64,000 nt of DNA from Streptomyces qinglanensis (GCF_900111245.1 NZ_FOGO01000005.1:248001-312000), one strand, 5' to 3'; counted from the first letter of the stretch, positions 54,590 through 63,384 are shown. Notes: generated by a model from the sequence alone, not told the origin. Numbers and translations: made by a program.

Positions 54590-54611
54590 GTTCACCTATC
54601 GTTCACCTTTG
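54590..54611 (+). promoter_or_regulatory. PHO box upstream of the small exported protein gene
   Basis: Two adjacent 11-mers, GTTCACCTATC (54590-54600) and GTTCACCTTTG (54601-54611), match the PhoP direct-repeat consensus in their GTTCACC cores with the exact 11-base period. A weaker third unit GTTCGTCACGC lies at 54620-54630. The gene start is at 54686, 75 bases downstream. Confidence 0.72.
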
Positions 54612-54685
54612 ACGTGCGGGTTCGTCACGCCCTGTGGGTGACGATGGAATCGGCCCAGCTCGGAGCAGTGGACCGGAGGACGACG

Positions 54686-55069
54686 ATGCGACGCCATGTG
54701 ACCGCCGCCAAGGCGTGCCTCTCGGCCCTCGTCCTGCTCCTGTCCGTCCTGCTGGCCGCCGAAGGCACCGGCGCCCTCCTCTCCGCGGCGAGCGGACCGC
54801 CGGCACCTGCCGCCGCGACCGCCGAGGACGTCTCCCCCTCCGCCGGGCACGAGACCGAGCACGGGGCAGCCGCCTGCCACCCGCGCCGCACCGTCCGGCC
54901 CCCGGGCGCACCGCCGGCCCCCGGTGAGCGGCCGCCGCACGCGTGCGCCCCGCCGCTCGGCCCTCCGGCCGCCGCGGGACCGGCCGCGCTGCCCGGGAAC
55001 GGCAGCGCCGGTATGCCGTGGCGCAGATCCGTCGAGGTCCCCGTACTGCACCAGGTGCTGCTGCACTGA
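54686..55069 (+). CDS. Small exported or membrane-anchored protein of unknown function
   Basis: A 127-aa protein starting ATG at 54686 after CCGGAGGACGACG. The N-terminus is a basic head plus hydrophobic helix (AKACLSALVLLLSVLLAAEG), a signal peptide or anchor. The remainder is low in structure: Ala/Pro-rich with an early GHETEHGAAACHPRR cluster of His and Cys, a second Cys in PHACAPPLGPP, and the end SVEVPVLHQVLLH. The pattern could bind a metal. I do not know the family. The adjacent PHO box predicts expression under phosphate limitation. It stands before the carbonic anhydrase-SulP operon but 196 bases away. Confidence 0.65.
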   Translation: MRRHVTAAKACLSALVLLLSVLLAAEGTGALLSAASGPPAPAAATAEDVSPSAGHETEHGAAACHPRRTVRPPGAPPAPGERPPHACAPPLGPPAAAGPAALPGNGSAGMPWRRSVEVPVLHQVLLH

Positions 55070-55265
55070 TACCGGCTGCGGCGCCCGCCCGCCGGTACCG
55101 TCCGTGACGGACCGGTACGCGGTGCGCACCGCCGCGGGGCACGGCCCCCGCCGACTTCCGTACGCAGAGTCCCCGCGCCGCGATCCGCACGCGGCCCCGG
55201 CACCCGGCCCGGGCGGGAGGGCTCCGTACGCCGATCCCGTACGCACCTGAACGCAAGGTAACCTG

Positions 55266-55886
55266 ATGCGCTCTCTCATCCCGTATGCACGCTCCTTCTC
55301 CGCACGGATCAGCGACCGCGACGACGACCGCGAGAGCTACGGCAGGCTGGCGCAGGGCCAGTCCCCCGAAGCCCTCTTCATCTCCTGCTCCGACTCGCGG
55401 GTGCAGCCTGCCGTGTTCACCGGCGCCCGCCCCGGACAGCTCTTCGAACTGCGCACCGCGGGCAACGCCGTACCGCCCTGCTCCGGAGCCGGACACCCCA
55501 GCGGCGAGTCGGCCACCATCGAGTACGCGGTCCGGGTCCTGGAGGTGCCCGAGATCGTGGTGTGCGGGCACTCGCACTGCGGCGCGGTCGGCGCCCTGGT
55601 GCGCGGCGAGGACCTGGCGGCCGTGCCGGCCGTGCACGGCTGGCTGACCGCCCAACTGCAGCCCTCCGCCGAGCTCGCTCCCGACGACGAGGCGCGCACG
55701 CAACCCGACGTGGCCGCCGCCGTGCAACGCCATGTCCGCGCCCAGTTGGCCCGGCTGCGCGACCATCCCTGCGTCGCCGAGCGCGAGGCCGCCGGGCTGC
55801 TCCGGCTGCGCGGCTGGTTCTACAGCATCGACACCGGTCTGATACTCCAACTCGACACGCGTCTCGACGCGTTCCTCCCGCTGTGA
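55266..55886 (+). CDS. Beta-class carbonic anhydrase
   Basis: A 206-aa zinc enzyme interconverting CO2 and bicarbonate. Zinc ligands are Cys41 in ISCSDSRV, and His102 and Cys105 in VVCGHSHCGAVGAL; Asp43 and Arg45 form the conserved dyad. The C-terminal GWFYSIDTGLILQLD segment is typical. Start ATG 55266 after AAGGTAA. The next gene, 11 bases on, is a SulP transporter, and the pair is commonly linked to bicarbonate uptake: the anhydrase would use or supply the transported bicarbonate. Confidence 0.94.
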   Translation: MRSLIPYARSFSARISDRDDDRESYGRLAQGQSPEALFISCSDSRVQPAVFTGARPGQLFELRTAGNAVPPCSGAGHPSGESATIEYAVRVLEVPEIVVCGHSHCGAVGALVRGEDLAAVPAVHGWLTAQLQPSAELAPDDEARTQPDVAAAVQRHVRAQLARLRDHPCVAEREAAGLLRLRGWFYSIDTGLILQLDTRLDAFLPL

Positions 55887-55897
55887 GAGGTGGCGTC

Positions 55898-57478
55898 ATG
55901 ACGCACTCCGAGAACTCCGAGAACAGCAGTGTGAAGAATCCGGGCGGCGCGCGTGCCGTCCGTCCCCCGCGCGACCGGCGCTCCCTGCGGGCGGACTTCA
56001 CCGCCTCCCTGGTCGTCTTCCTCGTCGCCGTGCCGCTGTGCGTGGGCATCGCCGTCGCCTCCGGCGTCCCGGCCGAACTCGGGCTGGTCACCGGCATCGT
56101 GGGCGGTCTGGTCACCGGGTTCCTGCCCGGCAGCAGCCTCCAGGTCAGCGGCCCCGCCGCCGGGCTGACGGTGCTGGTGTACGAGGCCGTGCAGACCTAC
56201 GGCATCGGCGCGCTCGGCGTCCTGGTACTGCTGGCCGGGCTGCTGCAACTGCTGATGGGCGTGCTCCGGCTGGGCCGCTGGTTCCGTGCCATCTCCGTCT
56301 CCGTCGTCCAGGGCATGCTCGCGGGCATCGGCCTGGTCCTGATCGCCGGCCAGCTCTACGCACTCGCCGACGCCGAGGCGCCCGCCGGCGGCCCGGAGAA
56401 GATCCTGGGCCTGGGCGGGCTGGTGCTGGACACCGCACGCGACAGCACCGCCGCGACCGCCCTGGCGATCGGGGCCGGAACGGTGGCGGTGCTGCTGCTG
56501 TGGCCGAAGTGGCGGTCAGCGGCCCAGGTGCTGCCCGCACCGCTGGCGGCGGTGCTGCTGGCCACGGCGGTGACGGCGGTGCTCGATCTGCCCGTCGCAC
56601 GTGTCGAGGTGCACGGCCTGCTGGACTCCGTCCAGCCTCCCGGCCTGGACGAGTTCGGCGGCCTCGCCTCGCTCGGCATGCTGGGCACGGTGCTCGCGTT
56701 CACACTGATCGCCTCGGCCGAGTCGCTGTTCAGCGCGGCAGCCGTCGACCGGCTGCACGACGGTCCGCGCACCGACTACAACAAGGAGCTGATGGCCCAG
56801 GGCGCCGGGAACACCGTGTGCGGGGCGCTGGGCGCGCTGCCGATGACGGCGGTCATCGTCCGCAGCTCGGCCAATGTCCACGCCGGGGCCAGGACGAAGG
56901 TCTCCCGGGTGCTGCACGGCCTGTGGCTGCTGCTGTTCGCGGCCGCACTGCCCGGGGCGCTCGGCATGATCCCGCTCTCCGCACTGGCGGGCGTCCTGGT
57001 CCACGCGGGCTGGAAGCTGATTCCGCTCCGCGATCTGCGCCCGATGTGGCGGGAGCACCGCGCCGAGGCGGTGGTGCTGGCCGTGACCGCGCTGGCCATC
57101 GTGCTGACCAACATGTTCGAAGGGGTGCTGCTGGGACTGCTGATGGCCGTTGTCAAGACCGCCTGGGAGACCTCGCACGTCCATGTCGAGACGGAGGACC
57201 CCGGCGAGGAGCGGCCGCTGCGGGTCACGGTGCTGGGGAACGCCACCTTCCTGCGGCTGCCCAAGCTGCAGGACCAGTTGGAGGCGCTGCCCGCCGACCG
57301 GCGCGTCGAGCTGTGCCTGGAGAAGCTGCGGCACATGGACCACGCCTGCGGACTCGCCCTCTCCACCTGGGAGGAGCAGCACAACAAGGCGGCCGCACGC
57401 CGCGGTGCTGCCGGGCCCGGCGCCGGGGACCAGCACGGGAAGCAGCACGGGGAGGGCACTTCTAGCATGATCCGATGA
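55898..57478 (+). CDS. SulP family anion transporter with truncated STAS domain
   Basis: A 526-aa transporter. A polar start of about 30 residues is followed by the SulP core of 10-12 helices (RADFTASLVVFLVAVPLCVG, FLPGSSLQVSGPAAGLTVLVYEAVQ, TLIASAESLFSAAAVDRLHDG, GAGNTVCGALGALPMTAVIVRSSANV). A shortened STAS-like region lies at the C-terminus (PLRVTVLGNATFLRLPKLQDQLEALP, ELCLEKLRHMDHACGLALSTWEE) and then a His/Gly-rich tail. With the carbonic anhydrase next to it, bicarbonate rather than sulfate is the likely substrate; inferred. Start ATG 55898. The stop overlaps the SDR start as ATGA. Confidence 0.92.
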   Translation: MTHSENSENSSVKNPGGARAVRPPRDRRSLRADFTASLVVFLVAVPLCVGIAVASGVPAELGLVTGIVGGLVTGFLPGSSLQVSGPAAGLTVLVYEAVQTYGIGALGVLVLLAGLLQLLMGVLRLGRWFRAISVSVVQGMLAGIGLVLIAGQLYALADAEAPAGGPEKILGLGGLVLDTARDSTAATALAIGAGTVAVLLLWPKWRSAAQVLPAPLAAVLLATAVTAVLDLPVARVEVHGLLDSVQPPGLDEFGGLASLGMLGTVLAFTLIASAESLFSAAAVDRLHDGPRTDYNKELMAQGAGNTVCGALGALPMTAVIVRSSANVHAGARTKVSRVLHGLWLLLFAAALPGALGMIPLSALAGVLVHAGWKLIPLRDLRPMWREHRAEAVVLAVTALAIVLTNMFEGVLLGLLMAVVKTAWETSHVHVETEDPGEERPLRVTVLGNATFLRLPKLQDQLEALPADRRVELCLEKLRHMDHACGLALSTWEEQHNKAAARRGAAGPGAGDQHGKQHGEGTSSMIR

Positions 57479-58257
57479 CACGTTTCGAGGGGTACGCGGC
57501 GCTGGTGACCGGCGCCGGGCAGGGCATCGGAGCGGCCGTCGCCCGCCGGCTCGCCGCCGAGGGCGCTCAAGTGCTGGTCACCGACCGGGATCCGGACCGC
57601 GCCGAGCGGATCGCCGCGGACATCCGCGGCAGCGGCGGCCGGGCCGAGTCCCGCGGCTGCGACGTGACGGACACCTCGGCGGCACAGGCGGCGGCCGACC
57701 ACGCCGCCGAGGCGTTCGGAGGGCTCGACGTCCTGGTCAACAACGCCTACGCCTGCCACCGTGATCCGGCCCGCTTCGAGGAGTGGCAGGAGGCGCCCTG
57801 GTACGAGGACTTCGAGGTCACTCTGCACGGGGCGGCGCGGTGCACCCGTGCCGCGCTGCCCCTGCTGGCCGCGGCCGAGGCGCGTGGAGCCGTCGTCAAC
57901 GTGGGCTCGGTCAACGCGGAGCAGCACTTCGGGGACCACGCCTACAGCGCCGCCAAGGCCGGACTGGCCTCCCTCACCCGCACCCTGGCGGTCGAGTCGG
58001 CGCCGCGCGGGGTGCGGGTCAACATGGTCGAGCCCGGCACGGTGCGCACCGACGTGTGGCGGGAGCGGGCCGAGATGCTGGAGCGCGTCGCCGCGCACTA
58101 CCCGCTCGGCCGGGTGGGCGAGCCCTCGGACATCGCCGCCGCCGTGGCGTTCCTGGCCTCCCGGGACGCGGCCTGGATCACCGGGGTCAGCCTCCCGGTG
58201 GACGGCGGACTGCTGGTGTCCAACCTGGCGATGAACCGCACCATGGCCCAGCCCTGA
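57475..58257 (+). CDS. Short-chain dehydrogenase/reductase
   Basis: A 260-aa classical SDR. Nucleotide motif TGAGQGIG at residues 13-20, NNAYA near 90, Ser in NVGSVNAEQ, and the catalytic YSAAK tetrad segment. The end GVSLPVDGGLLVSN is typical. An acidic residue after the second strand (LVTDRDPDR) favours NAD. Substrate unknown. It is translated from an ATGA overlap with the SulP gene, so it belongs to the carbonic anhydrase-SulP operon, an unusual companion. Confidence 0.92.
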   Translation: MTRFEGYAALVTGAGQGIGAAVARRLAAEGAQVLVTDRDPDRAERIAADIRGSGGRAESRGCDVTDTSAAQAAADHAAEAFGGLDVLVNNAYACHRDPARFEEWQEAPWYEDFEVTLHGAARCTRAALPLLAAAEARGAVVNVGSVNAEQHFGDHAYSAAKAGLASLTRTLAVESAPRGVRVNMVEPGTVRTDVWRERAEMLERVAAHYPLGRVGEPSDIAAAVAFLASRDAAWITGVSLPVDGGLLVSNLAMNRTMAQP

Positions 58258-58288
58258 CCGGGCGCCACCCGGCCCGGACGGGACCACC

Positions 58289-58359
58289 CCGGGGCCCGGC
58301 GGGGCCGGGGGCGGCGGGGGCAAGCGGGCCTCCGCCCCGCCGCACCGGCCGGGCCCCGG
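58289..58359. terminator. Terminator candidate between convergent SDR and M23 genes
   Basis: Twelve-base arms CCGGGGCCCGGC (58289-58300) and GCCGGGCCCCGG (58348-58359) pair perfectly; the 47-base middle is itself GC-rich. It lies between converging stops and could end both transcripts. Confidence 0.55.
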
Positions 58360-58391
58360 CGGGCCGCGCTACGGGCACTGCGGCAGCGGTG

Positions 58392-59444
58392 TCAGACGTG
58401 CACGCCGCGGCTGCGCAGCCAGGGCAGCGGGTCCACCCCCGAACCGACGTCAGGAGTGACCCGGACCTCGAAGTGCAGATGCGGTCCTGTGGAGTTGCCG
58501 GTGCTTCCGGACAGGCCGATCTGCTCACCCGCGTGTACCCGGTCGCCCTGCCTGGTCTGGATACGGGAGAGGTGCGCGTACTGGGTGTAGTAGCCGTTGG
58601 GGTGCTTGATGACGACGTGGTTGCCGAACGGCCCGCCACTGCTGGTCCGTACGACGGTCCCCGCGCCGACGGCCCGCACCGGAGTGCCGGTCCCGACCGC
58701 GAAGTCCTGGCCGGTGTGGCTGTGCGCCCAGCGCTTGCCGGCCGAGGCGAAGCCCGCCGACAGCGTGTAGTCCTCGACCGGAGCCACCCACTTCGCTTCC
58801 TCGCCGCCGGAGCGGAGCGCGGCACGGGTGATCGGGCCGGCGGCGCGCGCGGCCCTCTCCTCCCGCCCCTCCCGGACCCGTTTCCCGGCCTGCGTCAGCC
58901 GCCGTTCGACAGCGCGCTGCGCGCGTCGCCGCCGGTCGGCCTCGGCCTTCAGCTCGCCCAGCACCGTTTCCCGGTGCGCCCGCTGCCGGGCCAGCTGCTG
59001 CTGGACCGTCTCCGTGGTGCGCAGCAGCCGGTGGAAGGCGTGGTCGCCCTGGTGCTGGGCCCGGAGCTGGTCGAAGAGGGTGTCCGGCGATCCGGTCGTC
59101 AGCAGCCGGGTGGCGGGGACCCAGCCGCCCTGCTGGTACTGCCTGCGGGCGACGGCACCGAGTTGCCGGTGCAGCCGCCGCAGCCGGTGCTCTCCTCTGC
59201 TGACGGCACGTTCGGCGCGGGCGACCGCCGCGCGTTGGGCCGCCACCTTGCGGGTGGCGGCCTCGTAGCGGGCGGCGGCGGCCGCGGCCTCCCGGTAGAG
59301 CGCGGGCAGCGGCCGCGCGGCCTCGGCGACGCCCTTCGCGGGGGCGGTTCCCGCGGCCTGCGGCGTGCCTCCGGCGAGTACCGCGGCACACACCAGTGCG
59401 GCCAGCGGAGCCGCCGCCCGTCTCTTTCGTACGGCCTCATTCAT
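58392..59444 (-). CDS. Secreted M23 family metallopeptidase
   Basis: A 350-aa exported peptidoglycan endopeptidase. The signal peptide lies at about residues 1-32 (basic, then APLAALVCAAVLAGG). A long helical, Arg/Ala/Gln-rich coiled-coil region (about 45-205) follows, then the C-terminal M23 (LytM) domain. Zinc ligands: HSHTGQDFAVGTG (first His and Asp) and HLHFEVRV; GGPFGNHVVIKHPNGYYTQYAHLS is the central strand pair. The coiled coil plus LytM layout is that of NlpD/EnvC- or RipA-like cell-wall remodelling enzymes. No riboswitch could be confirmed upstream. Confidence 0.93.
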   Translation of the reverse strand: MNEAVRKRRAAAPLAALVCAAVLAGGTPQAAGTAPAKGVAEAARPLPALYREAAAAAARYEAATRKVAAQRAAVARAERAVSRGEHRLRRLHRQLGAVARRQYQQGGWVPATRLLTTGSPDTLFDQLRAQHQGDHAFHRLLRTTETVQQQLARQRAHRETVLGELKAEADRRRRAQRAVERRLTQAGKRVREGREERAARAAGPITRAALRSGGEEAKWVAPVEDYTLSAGFASAGKRWAHSHTGQDFAVGTGTPVRAVGAGTVVRTSSGGPFGNHVVIKHPNGYYTQYAHLSRIQTRQGDRVHAGEQIGLSGSTGNSTGPHLHFEVRVTPDVGSGVDPLPWLRSRGVHV

Positions 59445-59571
59445 GGCACGATCGTGCGGCCGGGAACCGCGTGGCAGCCGTCGGGCGAGCGCGGCGCGCG
59501 GGCAGCTTGAGCCGTTCGCCGCAGCGGTCTGTCCTCAGGACGGGTGCTTTCCCGCCCGGTCCGCAAGTGCG

Positions 59572-61134
59572 TCAGTCGTGCCGGGCAGCGGCTGTCTTCC
59601 GGTCGGGGCCGGGATCCGTGCCGCCGCTCTCCCCGGGCCGGGGCCGCAGCAGCACCCACGCCAGGACGGCGGCGACCGCGAGCAGTGCGGCACCGGCCAG
59701 CCCGGTGGCCTGGACGCCGCCGGTGAAGGCGGACCTGGCCTCGGCGATCAGTGCCCTGCCGGGTTCACCGCCCAGTCGCGCGGCGGCGGCCAGCGCGTTG
59801 CCGAGCGTCTCGCGGGCCGCCTCCAGCGCGGCCTCCGGTACGCCGTCCACCGGGTCGAGGCGCATCCGGTACGCGGAGGAGAGCACGCTGCCCAGCACGG
59901 CCACCCCGAGGGCCCCGCCCAGCTCGATACCGGTCTCGGAGACGGCGGAGGCGGCGCCCGCGCGCTCGGGCGGGACGGCGGCCAGGACCATGCTGTTGGT
60001 CAGCGTCATCACCGTGCCCACGCCCAGACTGACCAGGCAGAAGGCGAGCACGACCAGGGCCACGCCGTGCCCGAGCGGCAGTGCCGTGAGCACCGCGAAT
60101 CCGGCGGCCGCGGTCGCCAGCCCCGCGGTGATCAACTGTCGGACGCCGGTGTGGCGGGCCGCGGCCGCCGCGAAGAACCCGGAGGCCACCGAGAGGGCGG
60201 CGCCGGGCAGCAGGAGCAGTCCGCCGCGCAGCGGCGAGAGTCCGGCCGAGAGCTGGAGGAACTGGGGGATGAAGAAGAGCGAGCCGGCCAGCACGAAGAC
60301 GACGAGCACATTGGTGACGATCGCGGCGGAGAAGTGCCGGATGCCGAAGAGGGAGAGGTCGATCAGCGGGTCGGCGAGGGTGCGCTGGCGGCGGACGAAA
60401 ACCCAGCCGAAGGCGAGCCCCAGGACGAGGAAGGGCAGGGCCGCGGGGCCGTCGCCGTGTGCGAAGGACTTCACGGCGTAGACGGCGGGCAGCACGGCCA
60501 GCAGGGTCAGCGCCGCGCTGGGCAGGTCGAAGCGGCCCGGTGAGGGGTCCTTGGTCTCGGGTACCAGCAGCGGCAGGCCGATCAGCGCGAGCAGCACCAG
60601 CGGCAGGTTGATCAGGAAGACCGAGCCCCACCAGAAGTGCTCCAGCAGCAGTCCGCCGATGACCGGGCCGAGCGCGGAACCGGCGCTGAAGGCCGAGCCC
60701 CAGGCGGCGACGGCGACCAGCCGCTGGCGCTCGTCGCGGAACATGTTGCGCAGCAGCGAGAGGGTGGAGGGCATCAGCGTCGCACCGGCCACGCCGAGCA
60801 GCACGCGGGCCGCGATCAGCCAGCCCGCACTCGGGGCGTAGGCGGCGAGCGCGGAAGCAGCGCCGAATCCGGCGCATCCGGTCATCAGCAGTCTGCGCCG
60901 GCCGATGCGGTCGCCGAGGGTTCCCATGGTCACCAGCAGCCCGGCGAGGACGAAGGAGTAGATGTCCACGAGCCACAGCAGTTGGGTACCGGACGGTGCG
61001 AGGTCGGCGCTGAGGGCGGGGACGGCGAAGCCGAGGACGGTGAGGTCGACCGCGATCAGCAGCACGGGCAGGGTGAGGATCAGCAGCCCCGCCCACTCCC
61101 GGGGGCCGGCCTTCTCGGTCGTCTCCTGCGCCAT
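59572..61134 (-). CDS. MFS drug:proton antiporter, 14-helix DHA2 type
   Basis: A 520-aa major facilitator of the QacA/EmrB group. Motif A is MGTLGDRIGRRRLLMTG, motif C-like GSALGPVIGGLLLE follows, and about 14 hydrophobic helices are visible, as usual for DHA2 exporters. The C-terminal cytosolic tail is Pro/Arg/Gly-rich. It is divergent from a TetR gene with two strong operators between, the classical drug-inducible arrangement. The exported compounds cannot be read from sequence. Confidence 0.92.
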   Translation of the reverse strand: MAQETTEKAGPREWAGLLILTLPVLLIAVDLTVLGFAVPALSADLAPSGTQLLWLVDIYSFVLAGLLVTMGTLGDRIGRRRLLMTGCAGFGAASALAAYAPSAGWLIAARVLLGVAGATLMPSTLSLLRNMFRDERQRLVAVAAWGSAFSAGSALGPVIGGLLLEHFWWGSVFLINLPLVLLALIGLPLLVPETKDPSPGRFDLPSAALTLLAVLPAVYAVKSFAHGDGPAALPFLVLGLAFGWVFVRRQRTLADPLIDLSLFGIRHFSAAIVTNVLVVFVLAGSLFFIPQFLQLSAGLSPLRGGLLLLPGAALSVASGFFAAAAARHTGVRQLITAGLATAAAGFAVLTALPLGHGVALVVLAFCLVSLGVGTVMTLTNSMVLAAVPPERAGAASAVSETGIELGGALGVAVLGSVLSSAYRMRLDPVDGVPEAALEAARETLGNALAAAARLGGEPGRALIAEARSAFTGGVQATGLAGAALLAVAAVLAWVLLRPRPGESGGTDPGPDRKTAAARHD

Positions 61135-61238
61135 GGCTCGCTGTCTCCGTCTCCCGGCGCCTTTCGCGGCGCGTTCTGCCCCCGTGTGCGGTGCGGCGCC
61201 ACACCGGTGCGGCGCGTCCCCCACGCGTACCGCACTTT

Positions 61239-61256
61239 TGTGTACAGCCGTACATA
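61239..61256. promoter_or_regulatory. TetR operator A
   Basis: TGTGTAC-AGCC-GTACATA, a dyad with one imperfect pair. Its centre is 22 bases from operator B, two helical turns, so dimers would sit on the same face of the DNA. Confidence 0.75.
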
Positions 61257-61260
61257 AAAC

Positions 61261-61278
61261 TGTGTACTAGGGTACACA
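61261..61278. promoter_or_regulatory. TetR operator B
   Basis: TGTGTAC-TAGG-GTACACA, perfect seven-base arms around four bases, 35 bases before the TetR start codon. Same motif as operator A. Confidence 0.82.
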
Positions 61279-61312
61279 GAATTGCCGGAGCCGAGGAAGG
61301 CGGTCAGCGCCG

Positions 61313-61873
61313 ATGGGAGCCAAGCGCGGGCCCGCCGATCCCGCACGCCGGGAACGGATCATGGCCGCCACCGAGCGCATCCTGCTGCGGGGCGGCATCG
61401 CGGCTCTCAGCCACCGCGCGGTGGCCCGCGAGGCCGGGGTACCGCTGGGCTCGACCACCTACTACTTCGCCACCCTGGACGACCTGCTCGACGCGGCCAT
61501 CCGCAGGCTGAGCGAGCGCTACGCGCTCCGGCTGCACGCCTGGGGCGCCGCGCTGGGCGACCTCTCCCGCGCCGGGCTGGTCGAGGCGCTGGCCGACCTG
61601 GTGGAGGCGCTGGTACGGGAGGACCGCCCCGCACTGGTGCTCTCGTTCGAGCTGTCCGCCGCCGCCATGCGCCGACCGGAGCTGCGCGATGCGGCGCTGC
61701 TGTACGCGGAGACCGAGTGCGAGGTACTGCGCGTGCACACCGACGAGCGCACCGCGCGCGCACTCTCCCGCGTACTCGACGGCCTGCTGCTGCACTCGCT
61801 CGCCGCGGCGGTCCCACCCACCCGTGCCGACATCACGGGGCCGCTCGCGGCACTGCTGACGCCCGGGGAATGA
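61313..61873 (+). CDS. TetR family repressor, divergent from the MFS exporter
   Basis: A 186-aa TetR regulator. The N-terminal helix-turn-helix is ARRERIMAATERILLRGGIA, then SHRAVAREAGVPLGSTTYYFATLDDLL. The all-helical ligand domain follows (RPALVLSFELSAAAMRRPEL, then TARALSRVLDGLLLHSLAAAV). Twin TGTGTAC operators sit between it and the MFS gene, so it probably represses both and releases on binding the exported compound. Start ATG 61313; ribosome-binding site is modest. Confidence 0.93.
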   Translation: MGAKRGPADPARRERIMAATERILLRGGIAALSHRAVAREAGVPLGSTTYYFATLDDLLDAAIRRLSERYALRLHAWGAALGDLSRAGLVEALADLVEALVREDRPALVLSFELSAAAMRRPELRDAALLYAETECEVLRVHTDERTARALSRVLDGLLLHSLAAAVPPTRADITGPLAALLTPGE

Positions 61874-62050
61874 GCACCCGGCACACCCGGGACACGGGCC
61901 ACGGGCCACGGGGCACGGCACACAAGGCCGCGCCCGGCAGGTGACGCATCCCCGGCCGGATCGCCGAGAAGCCGCGCCATCCTTCCGGGCGGGCCGCCGT
62001 GCGGTGCGGGGCCGCCGCGGTCCGCTGCGCTGCGCAGGGAGCCGGTCGCC

Positions 62051-62425
62051 TCAGCCGGCTCCGCCGCTGCCGAAGGATCCGCTCTTGCCGGGCTCCCACT
62101 TCTTGCGCGTCGGGGGTTCGCCCGGATGATGCTCGCGGTCGCCCTGGTCATGCACCCCGCTGTGCGGCAGCCGGCGGATCCCGTCGCGGGGCATCTCGTC
62201 CGGCTCGCGATTCTCCGTGATCTCCTCGACCGGGCCGCTGTCGGGCAGGTGCGGCTGCTGGTCGGGCTCCGGGAGTTCGGGCTCACGGCTCTTGATCCGG
62301 ATGCCGAGCCAGACGGCGCCGATCAACGCGGCCACGATCAGCAGCCCGATGAGTCCGGGCACCAGGCCCACCAGGTGATCGCGGGCGGCGAGGTCCGTCG
62401 CCGTTCCGAGGACGTCCGCGTTCAT
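62051..62425 (-). CDS. DUF6479 family membrane protein
   Basis: A 124-aa protein with one membrane helix near the N-terminus (HLVGLVPGLIGLLIVAALIGAVWLGI) and a long charged tail. The tail has the family pattern REPELPEPDQQPHLPDSGPVEE, NREPDEMPRDG and the GSFGSGGAG ending. DUF6479 proteins are widespread and often multicopy in Streptomyces; function unknown. Orientation presumably N-terminus out, tail inside. Confidence 0.82.
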   Translation of the reverse strand: MNADVLGTATDLAARDHLVGLVPGLIGLLIVAALIGAVWLGIRIKSREPELPEPDQQPHLPDSGPVEEITENREPDEMPRDGIRRLPHSGVHDQGDREHHPGEPPTRKKWEPGKSGSFGSGGAG

Positions 62426-62524
62426 GTGCTCAGCCCCCTTCGGCTCGCGGTGTCGCCCCACGGGGTTTCCGCAGCCGTCGGGCCGGAAACCTCGCTCCGG
62501 GGCGAGCACCCGGCCGCGCCGCGC

Positions 62525-63244
62525 TCAGTCACCGTCCTGCGCGCTCGCGGCGGTGCGGCCGTTGACCGCGCGCACCCCCGGCACCGCCACCAGCTCACCC
62601 ACCAGCTCCGGCACCGAGCCGGGCCCGGAGACCGCGAGGGTCAGCCGCGCCAGATCCGGTTGCCGCTCGTCCATCTGCTCGACGCTGGTCTCGGTCACCG
62701 CGAACCCCCGCTCCGTGCACAGCTCCAGCACCGTGCGCAGCACGCCCCGCCCCTCCTGGTAGGTGAGCCGCAGATGGCCGGGCTCCACGCCCGGCAACCG
62801 ATCGCTGATCTTGGTGAAGCCCCACACCGTGAGGAAGTGCATCGCCACGACCGCCACGGCCAGCAGCGGCAGACCCGCGCCGCAGGCCATCCCGACCGCG
62901 GCCGAGACCCACACGATCGCCGCGGTCGTCAGCCCGCGCACCACGTCCCGGCGCAGGAAGATGACCCCGGCACCGAGGAACCCGACGCCCGAGACCACCT
63001 GCGCCGCGATCCGGGACGGGTCGAAGGAGACGTCCTCCATCCCCATCAGATCGGCGAAGCCGTACTTGCTGACCAGCATGAAGAGCGCGGCACCGATGCC
63101 CACCAGCGCATGGGTGCGCAGTCCCGCGCTCTTGCGCTTGGCCCGCCTCTCCAGCCCGATCAGCGAGGTCAGGACGAAGGCGAGGGCGAGGTCGGCGAAC
63201 TGCGGCCAGCCCTGGCCCGTCGAGGAGAAGAACGCGTCGTTCAT
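62525..63244 (-). CDS. MgtC/SapB family membrane protein
   Basis: A 239-aa protein. The N-terminal half is the MgtC/SapB core of four or five helices (FADLALAFVLTSLIGLERRAK, RTHALVGIGAALFMLVSKYG, AAQVVSGVGFLGAGVIFLRR, GLTTAAIVWVSAAVGMACGAG). The C-terminal half is an ACT-like domain (HLRLTYQEGRGVLRTVLELC, DLARLTLAVSGPGS). In pathogens MgtC relatives affect magnesium/phosphate and ATP homeostasis; in this organism the role is unknown. Confidence 0.92.
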   Translation of the reverse strand: MNDAFFSSTGQGWPQFADLALAFVLTSLIGLERRAKRKSAGLRTHALVGIGAALFMLVSKYGFADLMGMEDVSFDPSRIAAQVVSGVGFLGAGVIFLRRDVVRGLTTAAIVWVSAAVGMACGAGLPLLAVAVVAMHFLTVWGFTKISDRLPGVEPGHLRLTYQEGRGVLRTVLELCTERGFAVTETSVEQMDERQPDLARLTLAVSGPGSVPELVGELVAVPGVRAVNGRTAASAQDGD

Positions 63245-63330
63245 GTCCGAGGTCTCACCGCTTCACATGGTCCGTCCGGGCAGGCGGCCCGCAGACGGCG
63301 ACGGACGGGCTGCGCCCCGCACCGCGCCCG

Positions 63331-63384
63331 TCTCCGTCTCCGTCTCCGTCTCCGTCTCCGTCTCCGTCTCCGTCTCCGTCTCCG
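63331..63384. repeat. Hexanucleotide tandem repeat (TCTCCG x 9)
   Basis: Nine perfect TCTCCG units occupy 63331-63384, in the upstream region of the MgtC/SapB gene. A second short array of GGTTCCT-like units follows at about 63403-63432. Confidence 0.92.

Noticed and set aside
59445..59571. Cyclic di-AMP (ydaO) riboswitch upstream of the M23 peptidase
   Set aside because: Such riboswitches often precede secreted cell-wall hydrolases in Streptomyces, but I could not find the conserved core sequences or the expected helix arrangement in the 127-bp upstream gap.
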